64,000 nucleotides of DNA from Megaustenia siamemsis (Eukaryota > Mollusca > Gastropoda > Stylommatophora > Ariophantidae), in contig JAVIAB010000160.1 in assembly GCA_032433765.1 (NCBI GenBank), positions 20,406,115 to 20,470,114 on the forward strand, read 5' to 3'. Shown here piece by piece: positions 10,191 through 21,054 of this stretch. The first letter of the stretch is position 1; each line of letters opens with the position of its first letter. Both the position numbers and the translations under genes were made by a program. Under the pieces are notes generated by a model. That model saw nothing but the letters and a program-made list of their open reading frames with translations, was not told the DNA's origin and ran no database searches.

Positions 10191-12120
10191 AAAATGATGA
10201 AAAGACAAGCCACACACAGCAAAGTGTTTTATGTGATCACTTTGTTATGATATATGAAATTAATAGTTTTCAAAAAGGAAATACAATGTGGCATTATGTA
10301 CATACTTTGAGAGACATGGTAAACCTTTAAAAATCAGGCATTTGCAACCCTGCATACTTACATACTTTTTTTTAACTGCATAAAAACTTTTTCCATTTAA
10401 AAATGTGCTGAAGCTACGACTTGTACATTTATTATTTGAGGAAAACCTTTGTCACATAGGATAGCATGGTCCAACCCATTGCTCTTTGACCACTTGCTGC
10501 ACATAAGACTTTTTTGGGTGTCCTGTAGCATTCTTTCATAATTTTCATTAATAGAAGATAAATCAATAGCATAATTTTAAATTGTGAGTATTGGGCAATT
10601 AAATTAATCTTTTCTAAATATTCTGTGGTTCATATCACATGGCAGTAATAAATAGTCTGCATTTATTTAATAGTATAGTCCGTGCTTTAGGAAATGTAAC
10701 AAGAGATACAACTTTTGACTATAGATTCCAAGGGTATTTGCAAGGGCTTCACTAGGAAAGTTATTCTTTTGATCCAGCAACTCAATTTGTGTGTTAGTTG
10801 ATCAGAGATTCAGGGGCGGTAGATGTGAGTGAGCAGCCACTAATGACACTTTGATCTGAAAAACCTAGACCTCAAAACAGCCACTTAGAAACATTCGATT
10901 AACTGATTTCAACAGAACACCAGACGCTGGGACAAAGTTATAGAATGGTAGGAAGGGATCTCTTGCAAGATATAGAGAAAACTGGCTGCTTTCAGGTTTT
11001 ACCAGTGAGTTTTAAGTAAGGATGGTCTGAAAAGATAACATAAGCTGATGTCGCAAGAGTTGTCTGGCACAGAGTTTTCAGTTAAAGCTGGTTGTTTTTT
11101 ACAATTTTAGTTTTGAAGCTCATAGACTTTAGTTTTAAGTTCAGAGCTGAATCATCACATTCATTTTCCTATGAATGGCACTACGAGTAAATTCTTTGAA
11201 GTTCTCTTTTCCTAATAAATATGAACTTTTTATATATGAACTATATATATATATATATGTTATATAACTAGCAGGTGGCAAAAGGGCTAGGTGGTGCCCA
11301 GCACTTTGATTTATAAACGTGACATGAAGACTCTGAACATAAGCACTGCAGCCTGGGAAGAAATGCTGTAAACCACAATCTTTGGAAACAATCTAATGCT
11401 CGAATTCAAACAAGAAGCAGACAGATTCATAGAAAAAGAGAATACACATTGAAAGAAAAGAAAAAATAACATTTCTAGGCGCGCTTAAAAATCCATAGTC
11501 AACTATGACTGACGGAGGCTACCATTATATGTTTTATATATATAAGAGATGGCCCATGTTCTCTTACAGTAAGTTCTATTTAGCAACAAAATTTTGGACC
11601 ATATTGGCATAGTATACAGATGTAGACACTAGGAAAAGTACAGGAAGTAATCTTGCAAGTTATAGTTATAGACAGCTATACTGTTTGATAACCTAATTAA
11701 CACTATTTAAAACAAAAACATATTAAACATATGTTTGATTTATTACTTATTCATTCTTGTTTTTGTTTGGATACAGCTGTTTATTATCCACACTTTTAAA
11801 TTGTATAACAGCTGAAAAAAATTGTGCTGAAATTTTGTTTGTCAAAATTGTGAGCATAGCTGTTGAGTCAATAAATGATAATAATGAATCCTTTTGAATC
11901 ATCATTTTGTTTAAAAAATGGATTTCAACTCACTTTTGCTTATTGCTTTCTCACTTGTTGAATTACTGGCACAAATGAATATCATTTACGCCATCTTCTA
12001 TTTTTGTTTGCGTATGTTCTATTTGCTCAGTGATTAGTAACAATTTATGTTTTCTTTTGCCTAAAAATTTGAATATTTCTTTTTCATAACATTTAAAATG
12101 CTACAAGTTTTTTACTTCAT
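10191..12120. other. Unannotated AT-rich stretch with an (AT)n tract
   Basis: I see no exon. An AT dinucleotide run lies at about 11243-11262 and another TATA-rich run near 11533-11545. Confidence 0.3.
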
Positions 12121-12125
12121 AATTT

Positions 12126-12143
12126 GGGGGGGGGGGGGGGGGG
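12126..12143. repeat. Poly-G homopolymer
   Basis: An uninterrupted run of guanines lies immediately upstream of a SINE. It is strand-mirrored by poly-C runs at 4956-4979 and 43251-43274. Confidence 0.9.
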
Positions 12144-12550
12144 AGGCCATGTAATCTAAAGGTACAGTGTCGGTTTCAGGCCAGGAAGAGCCTGGGTTCA
12201 AAGCGCACTAGAAGCGGTGGTGATTTTTTAAAAAAAAATAGGCGAAATTAATCCGTGGTTTCTTTATGACGTTACCCTCCCCTGATCTCTGGTAGAGAGA
12301 TCTGATGTCGAACCCTCTCGGTAATGGCAATAAACAGAAGGTCCGGTGTGCACTTGCAGGCGTTAAAGATCCCTTGGCAGATAAAATCAAAAAGAGTAGG
12401 CCATAAACATGGTTGCTGCCCAGGCAAAAAACTGTCAGTAAAAGCCTACCCAGGCCGTGCTACAGAGTTCGTGCACATGGGCCAGGATTCTCGAGGAGGA
12501 TATCAGAGCACCTGTGGATTTGTTCTTTGTGCAGTGAGGGTGATCTTAAC
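12144..12550 (+). mobile_element. tRNA-derived SINE, class 2
   Basis: The head has an A-box-like TCTAAAGGTACAGTG and a B box CCTGGGTTCAAAGC. The body includes TGATCTCTGGTAGAGAGATC, a GGTCCGGTGTGCACTTGCAG module and CAGAGTTCGTGCACATGGGC, and the tail is GTGCAGTGAGGGTGATCTTA near 12530. A - strand copy with the same order occurs at 60666-61075. No protein is encoded; the short open frames here are accidental. Confidence 0.75.
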
Positions 12551-12564
12551 AACAAACATACATA

Positions 12565-12708
12565 TTCATCATCATCAAGTACCGGGCCTACTGGCTTTGG
12601 TGATCATGTCTCTTCACAACTTTCAATCTCGACAGTTCTTTATCATTTCTGTTGACCTTCTGCCAAGCCATTCTCTTAAGCTGTCTGGTATTTTTTCTCT
12701 TTGCTGGA
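12565..12708 (-). mobile_element. LINE family 3 3'-end fragment
   Basis: The CATCATCA tail followed by AGTACCGGGCCTACTGG and TCTTCACAACTTTC matches the 3' ends at 46575, 24905 and 61721. The sequence switches to family 1 at about 12708, giving a chimeric junction. Confidence 0.75.
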
Positions 12709-13240
12709 GCTGATTCATTGAGGGAGCTGATTCCTGCTGCATTTACCTCCCTGATCAATGTTCTTCTCAGTGTTTCTCTGGGTCAGCCACTTTTCCTCCT
12801 ACCTGTTGTTTCCCACATAAGGGCTTGCTTTGCTATTCAGTTATTCTCTCCTCATCACATGTCCAACATCTTTTCTTGATTACAAATGACGTTCTTGGTT
12901 GATTGATGAATAGTCTAATTTCCTCGTTTGTTTTGAATTCGTTCTACGCTATACGAAGCGTTTTCCTTAGACATTTATTTTCAAATGCGTTCACCTTTGT
13001 TTCTATGTCTTCTGTTGTTTTCCAGCTCTCACATGCATATGTAAGTGTTGATAGTACGTTTGATTTGAATAGTATATGTTTTGTTTTTGTGCTGATGAGT
13101 TTTGATTTCCACAACTTTTCAATGCTTCCGAAAGACATTGCTGCTTTAGCTATTCTGATTCTAATTTCTTTACTTGTATCCCCTTCCCAATCAATGTAAT
13201 TTCCAAGACAGATAAAGAGATCGATCTCTTCCACTGTTTT
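12709..13240 (-). mobile_element. RTE-like LINE fragment, family 1
   Basis: The - strand frame of 12944-13234 reads EEIDLFICLGNYIDWEGDTS, then KEIRIRIAKAAMSFGSIEKL, then YACESWKTTEDIETK. The C-terminal GRPRETL region continues, out of frame, toward 12720. No RT domain is present. Confidence 0.8.
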
Positions 13241-13394
13241 ATATCAGAAATGGTCCTGTTGAAAATCCAACACACTTTCAATTTGTCATGATAATGACCA
13301 TGTCACTAAAGCATACCAATAACAAAGAGAAAGAAAATGGGCACTAACACTATCCACAAACACCACATGACGTGACAGATGTTTTCCACTCTGT

Positions 13395-13745
13395 TAGGGG
13401 AGTGGGGCTGCTGGGTGGTCAAGAGGAAGATGTTGGCCTCTGGACAAGAAGGTCCTAGGTTCAAATCCAACCATAGCCAGTGGGACTTTTTCTCTTTGAA
13501 TCCATGGTTGCTTCGTGACTCTCCCCCATCTCTGGGTAGTAAGATCCTACGTTTAGCCCTCTCAGATATTAGCAAGAAAACAGGTTTCGTGTGAACTCTG
13601 GTTATATTAAAGAAGAACCCTTTGATAAGAATTAGCCAAAAAATGTCTGCTACTGGACAAAATTTCTCAGAAAACTAACCAAAAAAAAAGAGAGCACCTC
13701 TGAAGTCTGAGAATGTCTGCCTGTGTGGCAAGGGACACTTTAACG
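13395..13745 (+). mobile_element. tRNA-derived SINE, class 2 variant
   Basis: The head contains CTGGGTGGTCAAGAGGAAGA and the B box AGGTTCAAATCCAACC, then TGAATCCATGGTTGCTTCGT and ATCTCTGGGTAGTAAGATC. The same head and body start are seen at 37907. Toward the end, CCTGTGTGGCAAGGGACA mirrors a module in the - strand SINE at 54330-54600. Confidence 0.7.
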
Positions 13746-14120
13746 CATGACTACCACTGTGAAATATATGAAAAAGTGATATTTACGCAAAATTCAGTGT
13801 CTCAGAGCTTTATAGAGATACATAGCTGGCATGTGTGAACAACTTTACATTTTGTGCTCACTTACAAAAAATCTGTCACTTTCACCTTGAAATAAGAATG
13901 GCTACAGTTTTCAACTTGAATAACTTCTCTGCATCTCTAAAATACAATTTTGTTTTAATGTCCTCGATTAAAATAACCACAATTTGGTGATGAACCTCCA
14001 TTTTTATATAGTCATCTATGTTTTTTTATTGATTGAACTCAAATTTAATCTACTTTTTAAAAAATACCCTTTTAAATGTCATTTCAGAAAATGAAAAAAA
14101 ACATCTTATGCAATAAATTT
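13746..14120. other. Unannotated AT-rich sequence
   Basis: I see no gene or known repeat. Confidence 0.3.
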
Positions 14121-14124
14121 ATGT

Positions 14125-14565
14125 CAGTAGAAGTGAGAAAATGAGTTCATCGGTGCTATGTAGACCCAATTCTGACTTATGGATGCAAATCATGGATGGT
14201 AAACAAATGATGATCGGAGATGGGATTTCTCAGAAAAAATTTTATAAGTTCCCTAGACAGCTAATAAGACCAATGAGGAAATTCTCAAAGAGGCCAACGC
14301 AAAAAGGGAGCTCCTTAGAAACATAAGAAAGGAACGATCAACATTTTTCAGGCACATCATGAGAAGGAAGTTGGAATACTTGGTTCCAACTGGCAAATTA
14401 CAGGGAAAAAGAGATTGTGGGTGACAAAGAGAGCAAATACTGGATAGCTTGGCGTCATGGCATGGAAAAGTCAGCAAAAGAACTGATATGATGTACGGTG
14501 AATAGAAGATTTTAGAAGGACATGATCGCCTACGCCAATCGGTATGGCACATGATGATGATTCAA
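14125..14565 (+). mobile_element. LINE family 3 fragment with ATG-repeat tail
   Basis: This segment is co-linear with 7725-8185: GTGAGAAAATGAGTTCATCG, then the KTNEE and ANAKREL region, ending in CACATGATGATGAT. It has several frameshifts and is more degraded than that copy. Confidence 0.75.
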
Positions 14566-14734
14566 ATGTCAATCTTAATAAGTGCAGAGTAATCCTTTGT
14601 CAGCTTAGTGTGGTTCACCTCTCCCTGCAGCTTGTCCAGGTATAGGACTGGCAGTGATCACATGAACCTCACTGTTCAGCACATGTTGGACACTTTAGTG
14701 ACAGGTGTTCAACACACTCATTTTGTCTGTCTCA

Positions 14735-15125
14735 TAGTCTCAAGAAAACAGAACAGAAAATTGAAACCTTTGAAGTGTGGATTTATAGAAGAATATGTAG
14801 AATTGGATGGAAAGAAAAGAAAACAAACGATGATGTTTTAAAACAACTAAAAATGAAAAGAGAACTACTAAACACAATTAAAAGAAGACAAATGAAATTT
14901 TTGGGGCATGTTAAAAGACACAGCAGCCTAATAATAAAAGTAATATTGGATGGGAAAATACAAGGTAAAAAAGGCAGACCAAGACTAACATGGACGAGTA
15001 ACATCAAAAGACAGACAAGTCAACCTATGACAGTCTGCACCATCAAAGCAAGAGACAAGAGTGGAATGGCGCTCCATGGTAGCCAACCTTCGATGTGGAG
15101 ACGGCACTCAATGATGATGACAGTC
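14735..15125 (+). mobile_element. LINE C-terminal fragment, family 4
   Basis: The frame reads RRICRIGWKEKKTNDDVLKQ, then LKMKRELLNTIKRRQMKFLG, then HVKRHSS and GKIQGKKGRPRLTWTSNIKR. It ends with an ATGATGATGA tail. The same family is present in reverse at 16820-17710 and 35540-36260. Confidence 0.8.
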
Positions 15126-15460
15126 ACATTCACAGAGATTCCAATCTGTAACACATTCCATACCACCAGCCGCCAAGACTGGCTTTAGTTACCGACACAT
15201 TGAAACTAGGAACATGGAAGTTTTTTTCGTAATTAATTAATTAACAATTTCTCAGTTATTTCCACTAAAACTTTGTAATTCTTTTATTTAACCTATTTTC
15301 TGACTTCATGAGCAGATTGTCCAAACAAGGCACGTGTTTTAGATCAATTTTATTTCAAATTTTACATATTTTGTGAAAGACGGCTGTGCCATGATGGTAA
15401 ACAACCCTGGTAAAGAATGTGTGGAACAGATTATATACAATTATTTATAGCCTGTTATGC
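15126..15460. other. Unannotated sequence
   Basis: I see no coding exon or repeat here. Confidence 0.3.
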
Positions 15461-15464
15461 ATCG

Positions 15465-15502
<38 letters not shown>

Positions 15503-15536
15503 CTATCTATCTATCTATCTATATATATATATATCT
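15465..15536. repeat. Compound microsatellite (CT)n-(AT)n-(ATCT)n-(AT)n
   Basis: Consecutive short-motif runs are directly visible. They lie at the 3' end of a - strand family 2 LINE, which may have seeded them. Confidence 0.9.
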
Positions 15537-15875
15537 TCTTCTTGCCTTCCACATTTGCATTTCAGTGTCGAGGGGAGATATAATTTGCGGTCTTTTGCTT
15601 TTATGTTCATCTCTGCTGATGTTATGTTTCCTAGTGCTTCTAACATTCCATCGATCCATCTTTTTCGTGGTCAACCTTTGGGTCTGGTATTCGTGCAACG
15701 TTTATTGAGGGCTCGTGTTGTGTTTTGATCTTTCTGCTGTGTCACGTGGCGAAACCATTTTATCTGTATATATTCTATGGCGGGGGCTATTCCTAGCCTT
15801 TTTCTCAATTCTTCATTTCTTATCTTATCTCTCAGACTGTTTCCTGTCATTCGTCTGACACATTTCATCTCACTA
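15537..15875 (-). mobile_element. LINE family 2 fragment
   Basis: GGGGAGATATAATTTGCGGTC, on the - strand, leads into the family 2 C-terminus. SEMKCVRRMTGNSLRDKIRN and RKRLGIAPAIEYI are legible upstream. It is truncated, with no RT. Confidence 0.75.
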
Positions 15876-15889
15876 TATATATATATGTA

Positions 15890-16012
15890 GCTTGGTGGTA
15901 TGGCATGGAAAACAGTCAACAACATAACTAATACAATGCACAGTAGATAGAAGATCGTGGAAGGACATTATCGCCTACATCAACCGGTATAGCACATGAT
16001 GGTGATGAATCT
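15890..16012 (+). mobile_element. LINE family 3 3'-end fragment
   Basis: TAGCTTGGTGGTATGGCATG through GCACATGATGGTGATGA is the last 120 bases of family 3, as at 8065-8185. Confidence 0.7.
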
Positions 16013-16129
16013 ATTAATTTGTTACTTGTTTTTTTCTGTTGAACTAGCAGTGGACACAATTTTTCTGATAATCCAGGTGGTATATATTCCATTGTTCTAG
16101 TGTTTAGATTAAACCTAATGAAAATGTAA

Positions 16130-16540
16130 GAAGAGCTATTGAAGGCTATGAAATTAAGACTAGCTCAGAAATAATAGAAATGACAAAGCATCCTAAAATG
16201 TCAAATGTAATCCAGAGAAAAAATGTGGTCATATACTGGCCATGTGATGAGAAGTGACAACAAAAGAATTTCAAAGCAGGCTCTCTAATGGGAACCAGAA
16301 GGTAATAGAAATAATCGACCTAGAGAAAAACTAAAAAGAACACTAAGGTGCGAGACAACAAAAACAGACATCAGCTCCTTCCATGAGATTTTGCGACTGA
16401 CATAAAAATTTGGTGAGATACATTGTCAGATTGTGGGTCTTGTGCAAGGTCTGATGCTTGATCGTCGGACACAAAGTGTTTTGAATTTCTGTGATATGTG
16501 CCAACATCAGATCGTAAGTACAATAGATAGATAGATATAT
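16130..16540 (+). mobile_element. Degraded RTE-like LINE fragment with ATAG tail
   Basis: TACTGGCCATGTGATGAGAA and the following KAGSLMG-type sequence match the YVGHVMRR and KQAL region of family 1 with many stops. An ATAGATAGATAG run at 16519-16532 may be its tail. Confidence 0.55.
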
Positions 16541-16819
16541 ATTATAGAAGGTGAGGAAAACATCACCCTGCTAACTCAATCCACATTGTGCCCACTGGTA
16601 CATATTGTAACCATTAGCAATTCTCTTCTGTATTCATCCAATGATTACTCCGTTTCGTCACATGCTTTTAAAAGGGCATTGTCACAGCTGTTTGTATCCC
16701 AAAATGGTATTTTAGTTCTAATCTTGAAAATTATGCAGCAATTATGGCTGAAAATGTCCTGAGTCAAATACATTCACCCCATTCTTCAAATTGATATTTT
16801 ATGAAAGTGGCTTCAATTT

Positions 16820-17710
16820 GTGTCACCATCATCGAGTGCCATCTCCGCAACAAAGGTTGGCCACCATGGAGCGTCATTCTGCTCTGTCTCTTGCTTTGGT
16901 GGTGCAGGTTGTCATAGGCTGATTTGTCCATCTTTTGATGTTACTCGTCCATGTTAGTCTTGGTCTGCCTCTGTCTCTTTTACCTTGTATTTTCCCCTTC
17001 AGGATTACTTTTAGTAGCCTGTTGTGTCTTTTAACATGGTCCAAAAATCATATTTGTCTTGTTTGAATTGTGCTTAGTAGTTCTCTTTTCATTTTTAGTT
17101 GTTTTAAGACTTCATTGTTTGTTTTCTTTTCCGTCCATCCAATTCTACCTATTCTTCTATATATCCACATTTCAAAGGCTTCAATTCTCTGTTCTGTTTT
17201 CTTGTCTAATGTCCATGTTTCTGCACCATTATAGGAATATTGAGAAGATGTAACATTTTGCTATTCTTAGTTATAGTCCTGGTGTTTTTTGTTTTGATGT
17301 GTGTTCTTCATGACATTAAAATTACTTTTTGCCATTCCTATTCTTTTGTTTATTTCAGTTGTACATTTTCCATCACTGGTTATAGTATGTCCAAGGTAGT
17401 TGTATTCTGAACTGTCTCCAGGTCTATTCCTTCAATTTTGATATCCATTTGTGAGTTTTGAGTATTTTCTTTGTTTATGATCATAGTTTCATAGGATATT
17501 TAGGGTAGGATTTAGGATATGTTTTCTTTCTTGTCCCCTTTGATCATGAAATAGATCTATTATATATTCCTGTCATCTATCTATAATATCTTTATTGTCT
17601 GTTAGCATTTCTCCTTTTTTGTCTGCAATGCATCCACCTTCTGTGGCTTTTTTTATTAGTCATTCTCTTTATTTCTGTGTGCATTCCTCTTAAGTCTTGT
17701 TTGCTTTCCA
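16820..17710 (-). mobile_element. LINE family 4 copy lacking the RT core (internal deletion)
   Basis: On the - strand, sequence for a KGEMLTDNKDII linker (an inter-domain motif upstream of RT) at 17570-17650 passes, within about 100 bases, to the post-RT region (GHTITSDGKC, ETWTLDKKTEQ, GWKEKKTNNEVLKQ, GKIQGKR and GRPRLTWTSNIKR). The whole RT palm is missing. The 3' end is CACCATCATCG-type at 16822-16840. Confidence 0.7.
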
Positions 17711-17794
17711 TAGTTGCACCATACATAATATATTTAGTATTTAGTTGAAGTAAATATTTATCTGTGAATTATATTTTAGCAGTTTATAAAAAAA

Positions 17795-18054
17795 AAAAAA
17801 GTAAAGTACCCCTGTTACGCCAAATGGCGTATAGGGAAATATGGTGTTAGTGACCCTATATTTTACAGACCTTCAGTACATGATTTTTGGGGTAATGTGG
17901 TCGGTATTACTCCCGTGCTGCTTTACTTTCCCAGAAAAAAATCCGATACCCATTTAAGGCTGGGTGAACCCGGAAGCCGTCGGTTGGGATCGAACACTAC
18001 CCCATGTCCTTTGTAGTCCAGTTCACTAACCACTGAGCTATCGCGGCTCCTTTT
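17795..18054 (-). mobile_element. tRNA-derived SINE, class 1
   Basis: On the - strand it runs GGAGCCGCGATAGCTCAGTG (A box), then the GTTCGATCCC-like B box (mutated here), CGGGTTCACCCAGCC, TTTCTGGGAAAGTAAAGCAG, and a terminal GTACTTTAC followed by a T run. Copies are found at 42443, 43597, 43852 and 48546. Confidence 0.9.
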
Positions 18055-18234
18055 AGTAGTTTATGCTCACAACAAAAAGGTCAAAGGTTGGCCAATCTGA
18101 GAGTTTCAGGATGCAATGTTCCATTTTTAACAACAAAAGTTTTGAAATTTTAAGGTACAGCCTGTTCTATGTATTTTATTTTCCTGGAAAAACATAAATG
18201 GAAAATCAACTAAAGTATCAATGACAAATAACTG

Positions 18235-18745
18235 TGAGATTTGTTGTGTTGTTTTGAGCTATTTGTGGGTCATCATCATTGCTCTTCGAATATGTTCATA
18301 GGTACACAGATCCACTCCTCAGCAAGTCCAGTGACTGGTGACTCCAGTTCTGTGTTGGTTGATAAGTTTTCTTATAAGCCCACAAAGTTTCTCGTTTCTG
18401 GCTGTGCCCATCTTAACTTCCATCTCTTCATCCAAAGGAGTGAGGTGGACGCATGGTTGTCGAAGTCCTGTTCCCTTCCCACATCTCAGAGGGCATTGAT
18501 GATGTCCACCCAATCCATTGGTTGACCGTCTTCAACAACAGCACAGCTAGAAAACCTGTCCGCTCTTTCATTTCCCCATACTTCTGCATGTCCAGAGACA
18601 CAGACAAAGGTGACTCTACATATTTTTGACTTCTGCAAATGATTCTACCCATTGCCTATGTACAGAGCCCGCCTCCACATTTCTTATCAAGCTTATCAAA
18701 TTACTTAGTATGCAGGTGTAGGTGTAGTCTCGTAACTCTAATCAG
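18235..18745 (-). mobile_element. RNase-H-bearing LINE fragment, copy 2
   Basis: The - strand between about 18545 and 18615 encodes FVCVSGHAEVWGNERADRFS, which contains the histidine and final aspartate of an RNase H domain. The following frame (QPMDWVDIINALRDVGREQD) is the tail typical of retroelement RNase H proteins. The 5' side is truncated and there is no RT. It pairs with 2520-2995. Confidence 0.7.
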
Positions 18746-19244
18746 ATGAATGTAAAAGAAAAAGAATTTGTGTTGTAATTGATAGTGAGCTGTTATATTT
18801 ATGTCTTTAGGCCCAACACATCCTACTTTACCAAGACATTTTTCGGTAACAGGCTGCCTTCCCTCTTCAATCCTACTCTCCTTGATCAGACTAGTCTATT
18901 TCTAAACACACCGTGAGGAGGTCAGCTTAACCAGTTGTTGTTTTTGCTCATTGCTGACGCAAATAATTAGAGTAACTACATATACAGCAATGTTAGCGCA
19001 GAAGTGTCTTTGTCTCCATCAGTAGAGGTGACAGTTGTCTGTCCACGCCCACTTTCTGAAGCTCTCTAAGTTCTTTATGAAACATGTTTCTCTGATCTTC
19101 ATGAAGCATTCTTCGCCATTGGTAAATGTCTTCTTCACTTTCAAGGGAATATGGTGTTTGTACCTACATTTTGGAGCGACCAGTAGCATGGCTGATATAT
19201 TTTATCATGCCAGATAACCTTATTTCCCCTATTTTAAAAACATA
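18746..19244. other. Unannotated sequence left of the mariner element
   Basis: I see no coding exon or recognisable repeat. Confidence 0.3.
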
Positions 19245-19251
19245 TACTGAA

Positions 19252-19290
19252 GGGAGGTCAAAAAGTAATGCACACCAATTTTTTTCTCGG
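19252..19290 (+). repeat. Mariner left terminal inverted repeat
   Basis: It begins GGGAGGTCAAAAAGTAATGC and ends TTTTTTTCTCGG. It is an exact reverse complement of the right repeat. Confidence 0.95.
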
Positions 19291-19407
19291 CTAATAATAA
19301 AGATAGGAATATGAAATTTTGCACACTTGGAATATGACATGTTCCAATTATGTGCACCAAATTGCACAGCATTCTGATAAATATTACGCAATCTATGAAC
19401 CGTTAAA

Positions 19408-20478
19408 ATGGAGCTTGTCAACAATGTTCGTTACAAACAGCGAATTGTCATAGAATTTCTGGTTGCGGAAAAAGAAACTGTGGCAAACATTCATAAACGA
19501 CTGTGTGCAGTGTACAAATGTTCTGCAGTCAATAGGAGCACAGTTAGTCGCTGGGTTCAGAGAATTAAAGCTGCAGAAAGTGTACGAGTGGAGCTGCATG
19601 ATTTACCGCGTTCTGGACGTGTTGCCTCGGCTACCAGCACAGACATGTTAAACCGGGCTGATGCCATTATTCGTAAGGATAGGCGTATCACTATTCAGCA
19701 ATTGGCATTGCAGCTTACAGTCAGCAAGGGAAGTGCAATCGCAATTTTTAAAACTCTCGGATATTCAAACATTTGCGCTCGATGGGTTCCTCGGTGCCTA
19801 ACAAATGATCACAGAGTTCAAAGGAAAACATTCTGTTCTGAATTGTTGGAGCGTTTCGGTGTTGAAGGAGAAATGTTTTTGTCAAAAATTGTTACCGGTG
19901 ACGAAACGTGGGCACATCATTATGAGCCTGAAACAAAAATGCAGTCAATGGAATGGCATCATCCGCAGTCACCAAAAAGAAAAAAAATCAAAACATCTCC
20001 ATCAGCCGGAAAGGTGATGATCACTGTCTTCTGGGACATTGATGGTGTGATTCTTGTTGATGTAATGACAAGAGGTGAGACAATCAACTCGACAGCTTAC
20101 ATCAATACACTGACAAAACTCAAAAATCGGTTCCACAGAGTTCGGCCTAATAAGCCATCTGCAGATTTGTTGCTTCAACATGACAATGCACGCCCTCACA
20201 CAAGTCTGGTAACACGGGAAGCAATCAACAAATTTGGTTGGACTGTACTGCCCCATCCTCCTTACAGCCCTGATCTGGCTCCCTCAGATTTCCATCTGTT
20301 TGGACCACTCAAAAAATTCCTGCGTGGGACACACTTTGACAATGATGAGGATGTGATCCGTGCAGTTAAAAAATGGCTACGCGAGCAGGACAAAACTTGG
20401 TACAAACGAGGCATTCATGACCTAGTTTCGCGTTGGCGTAAGGCAATACGCTTGGACGGAGATTATGTTGAAAAATAG
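19408..20478 (+). CDS. Mariner transposase, intact 356 residues
   Basis: This encodes a cut-and-paste transposase acting in the nucleus on its own inverted repeats. The N-terminal half holds two helix-turn-helix DNA-binding regions (about residues 10-55 and 85-120). WVPRCLT at 126-132 corresponds to the WVPHEL motif of the family. The catalytic aspartates are D165 (VTGDETW), D259 (QHDNARPH) and D294 (YSPDLAPSDFHLF), with 34 residues between the last two, the DD34D signature of mariner. The length equals that of typical mariner transposases (about 345-360), and no stop or frameshift is present. The ATG at 19408 was chosen because it lies just inside the 5' untranslated segment and gives the standard N-terminus. 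Activity is inferred from intactness only. Confidence 0.95.
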   Translation: MELVNNVRYKQRIVIEFLVAEKETVANIHKRLCAVYKCSAVNRSTVSRWVQRIKAAESVRVELHDLPRSGRVASATSTDMLNRADAIIRKDRRITIQQLALQLTVSKGSAIAIFKTLGYSNICARWVPRCLTNDHRVQRKTFCSELLERFGVEGEMFLSKIVTGDETWAHHYEPETKMQSMEWHHPQSPKRKKIKTSPSAGKVMITVFWDIDGVILVDVMTRGETINSTAYINTLTKLKNRFHRVRPNKPSADLLLQHDNARPHTSLVTREAINKFGWTVLPHPPYSPDLAPSDFHLFGPLKKFLRGTHFDNDEDVIRAVKKWLREQDKTWYKRGIHDLVSRWRKAIRLDGDYVEK

Positions 20479-20542
20479 GTAGTGTAAAGGGGATGTTCAG
20501 CTATAATCTGTGAACATTTCATACATTTTGCCCGAATAGTTT

Positions 20543-20581
20543 CCGAGAAAAAAATTGGTGTGCATTACTTTTTGACCTCCC
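20543..20581 (-). repeat. Mariner right terminal inverted repeat
   Basis: It begins CCGAGAAAAAAATTGG and ends TTTTTGACCTCCC. It is identical, after complementing, to the left repeat. Confidence 0.95.
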
Positions 20582-20614
20582 TACGTAGTACTCAATTTAT
20601 ATATTTATATCATT

Positions 20615-21000
20615 TTTCGTCTTGTCAGGCGGTCTAGTGGAGGCTATTGTGTATTTTTTTTTAGGTTTTATTTTTGTTGAACAGCTTCTCTCGTGGCTAA
20701 TTCTATCAATGTTTGACAAACACACACGACCACAGAGTGAACAAGTCAGGCCCACTGGTGCACAGGGTTTTCCATCCTTTTTCATGAGTCTTTTCACTTC
20801 TAAGTTTTGCCTTAGCACAGTCTCAAATGATGTTATACCATTCCTTATACATGCTCTCCATGATGTGCGATCACTTGCCAGATGTTCCCAGTCATTTTCA
20901 CAGATGGAGAAATCATTCAGAGATGATTTACAGAAATCTCTATATCGTAGTTTAGGTCTGCCGATTTGTCTGTTTCCATGTTAACACACCATATAGTATT
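20615..21000 (-). mobile_element. LINE C-terminal fragment with a zinc-knuckle-like motif
   Basis: The - strand frame contains GLTCSLCGRVCLSNIDRISH followed by ERSC, a C-x2-C...H...C terminal finger seen at the C-terminus of some non-LTR retrotransposon proteins. Upstream on the same strand the sequence is frameshifted but has the TSWRAC-type conserved stretch at about 20860-20880. It lies directly beside the mariner. Confidence 0.65.
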
Positions 21001-21054
21001 TGCCTGGGGATGCGTTTTTCTTCCATTTGCTCCTACTCATTTTAGAAGACTGGA

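Larger units (their letters stand above)
19247..20588 (+). mobile_element. Mariner (IS630/Tc1/mariner, DD34D) transposon, apparently complete
   Basis: A single intact transposase frame lies between inverted repeats at 19252-19290 and 20543-20581 that are identical over 39 bp. The outermost bases differ by a small indel (CTGAAGGG on the left, CTACGTAGGG on the right, read inward). If those are included, TA dinucleotides at 19245-19246 and 20589-20590 would be the target duplication; the exact ends are therefore ambiguous by a few bases. Confidence 0.9.

Noticed and set aside
12324..12713. 129-codon frame as a gene
   Set aside because: It spans a tRNA-derived SINE and runs into antisense LINE; there is no domain or splice support.
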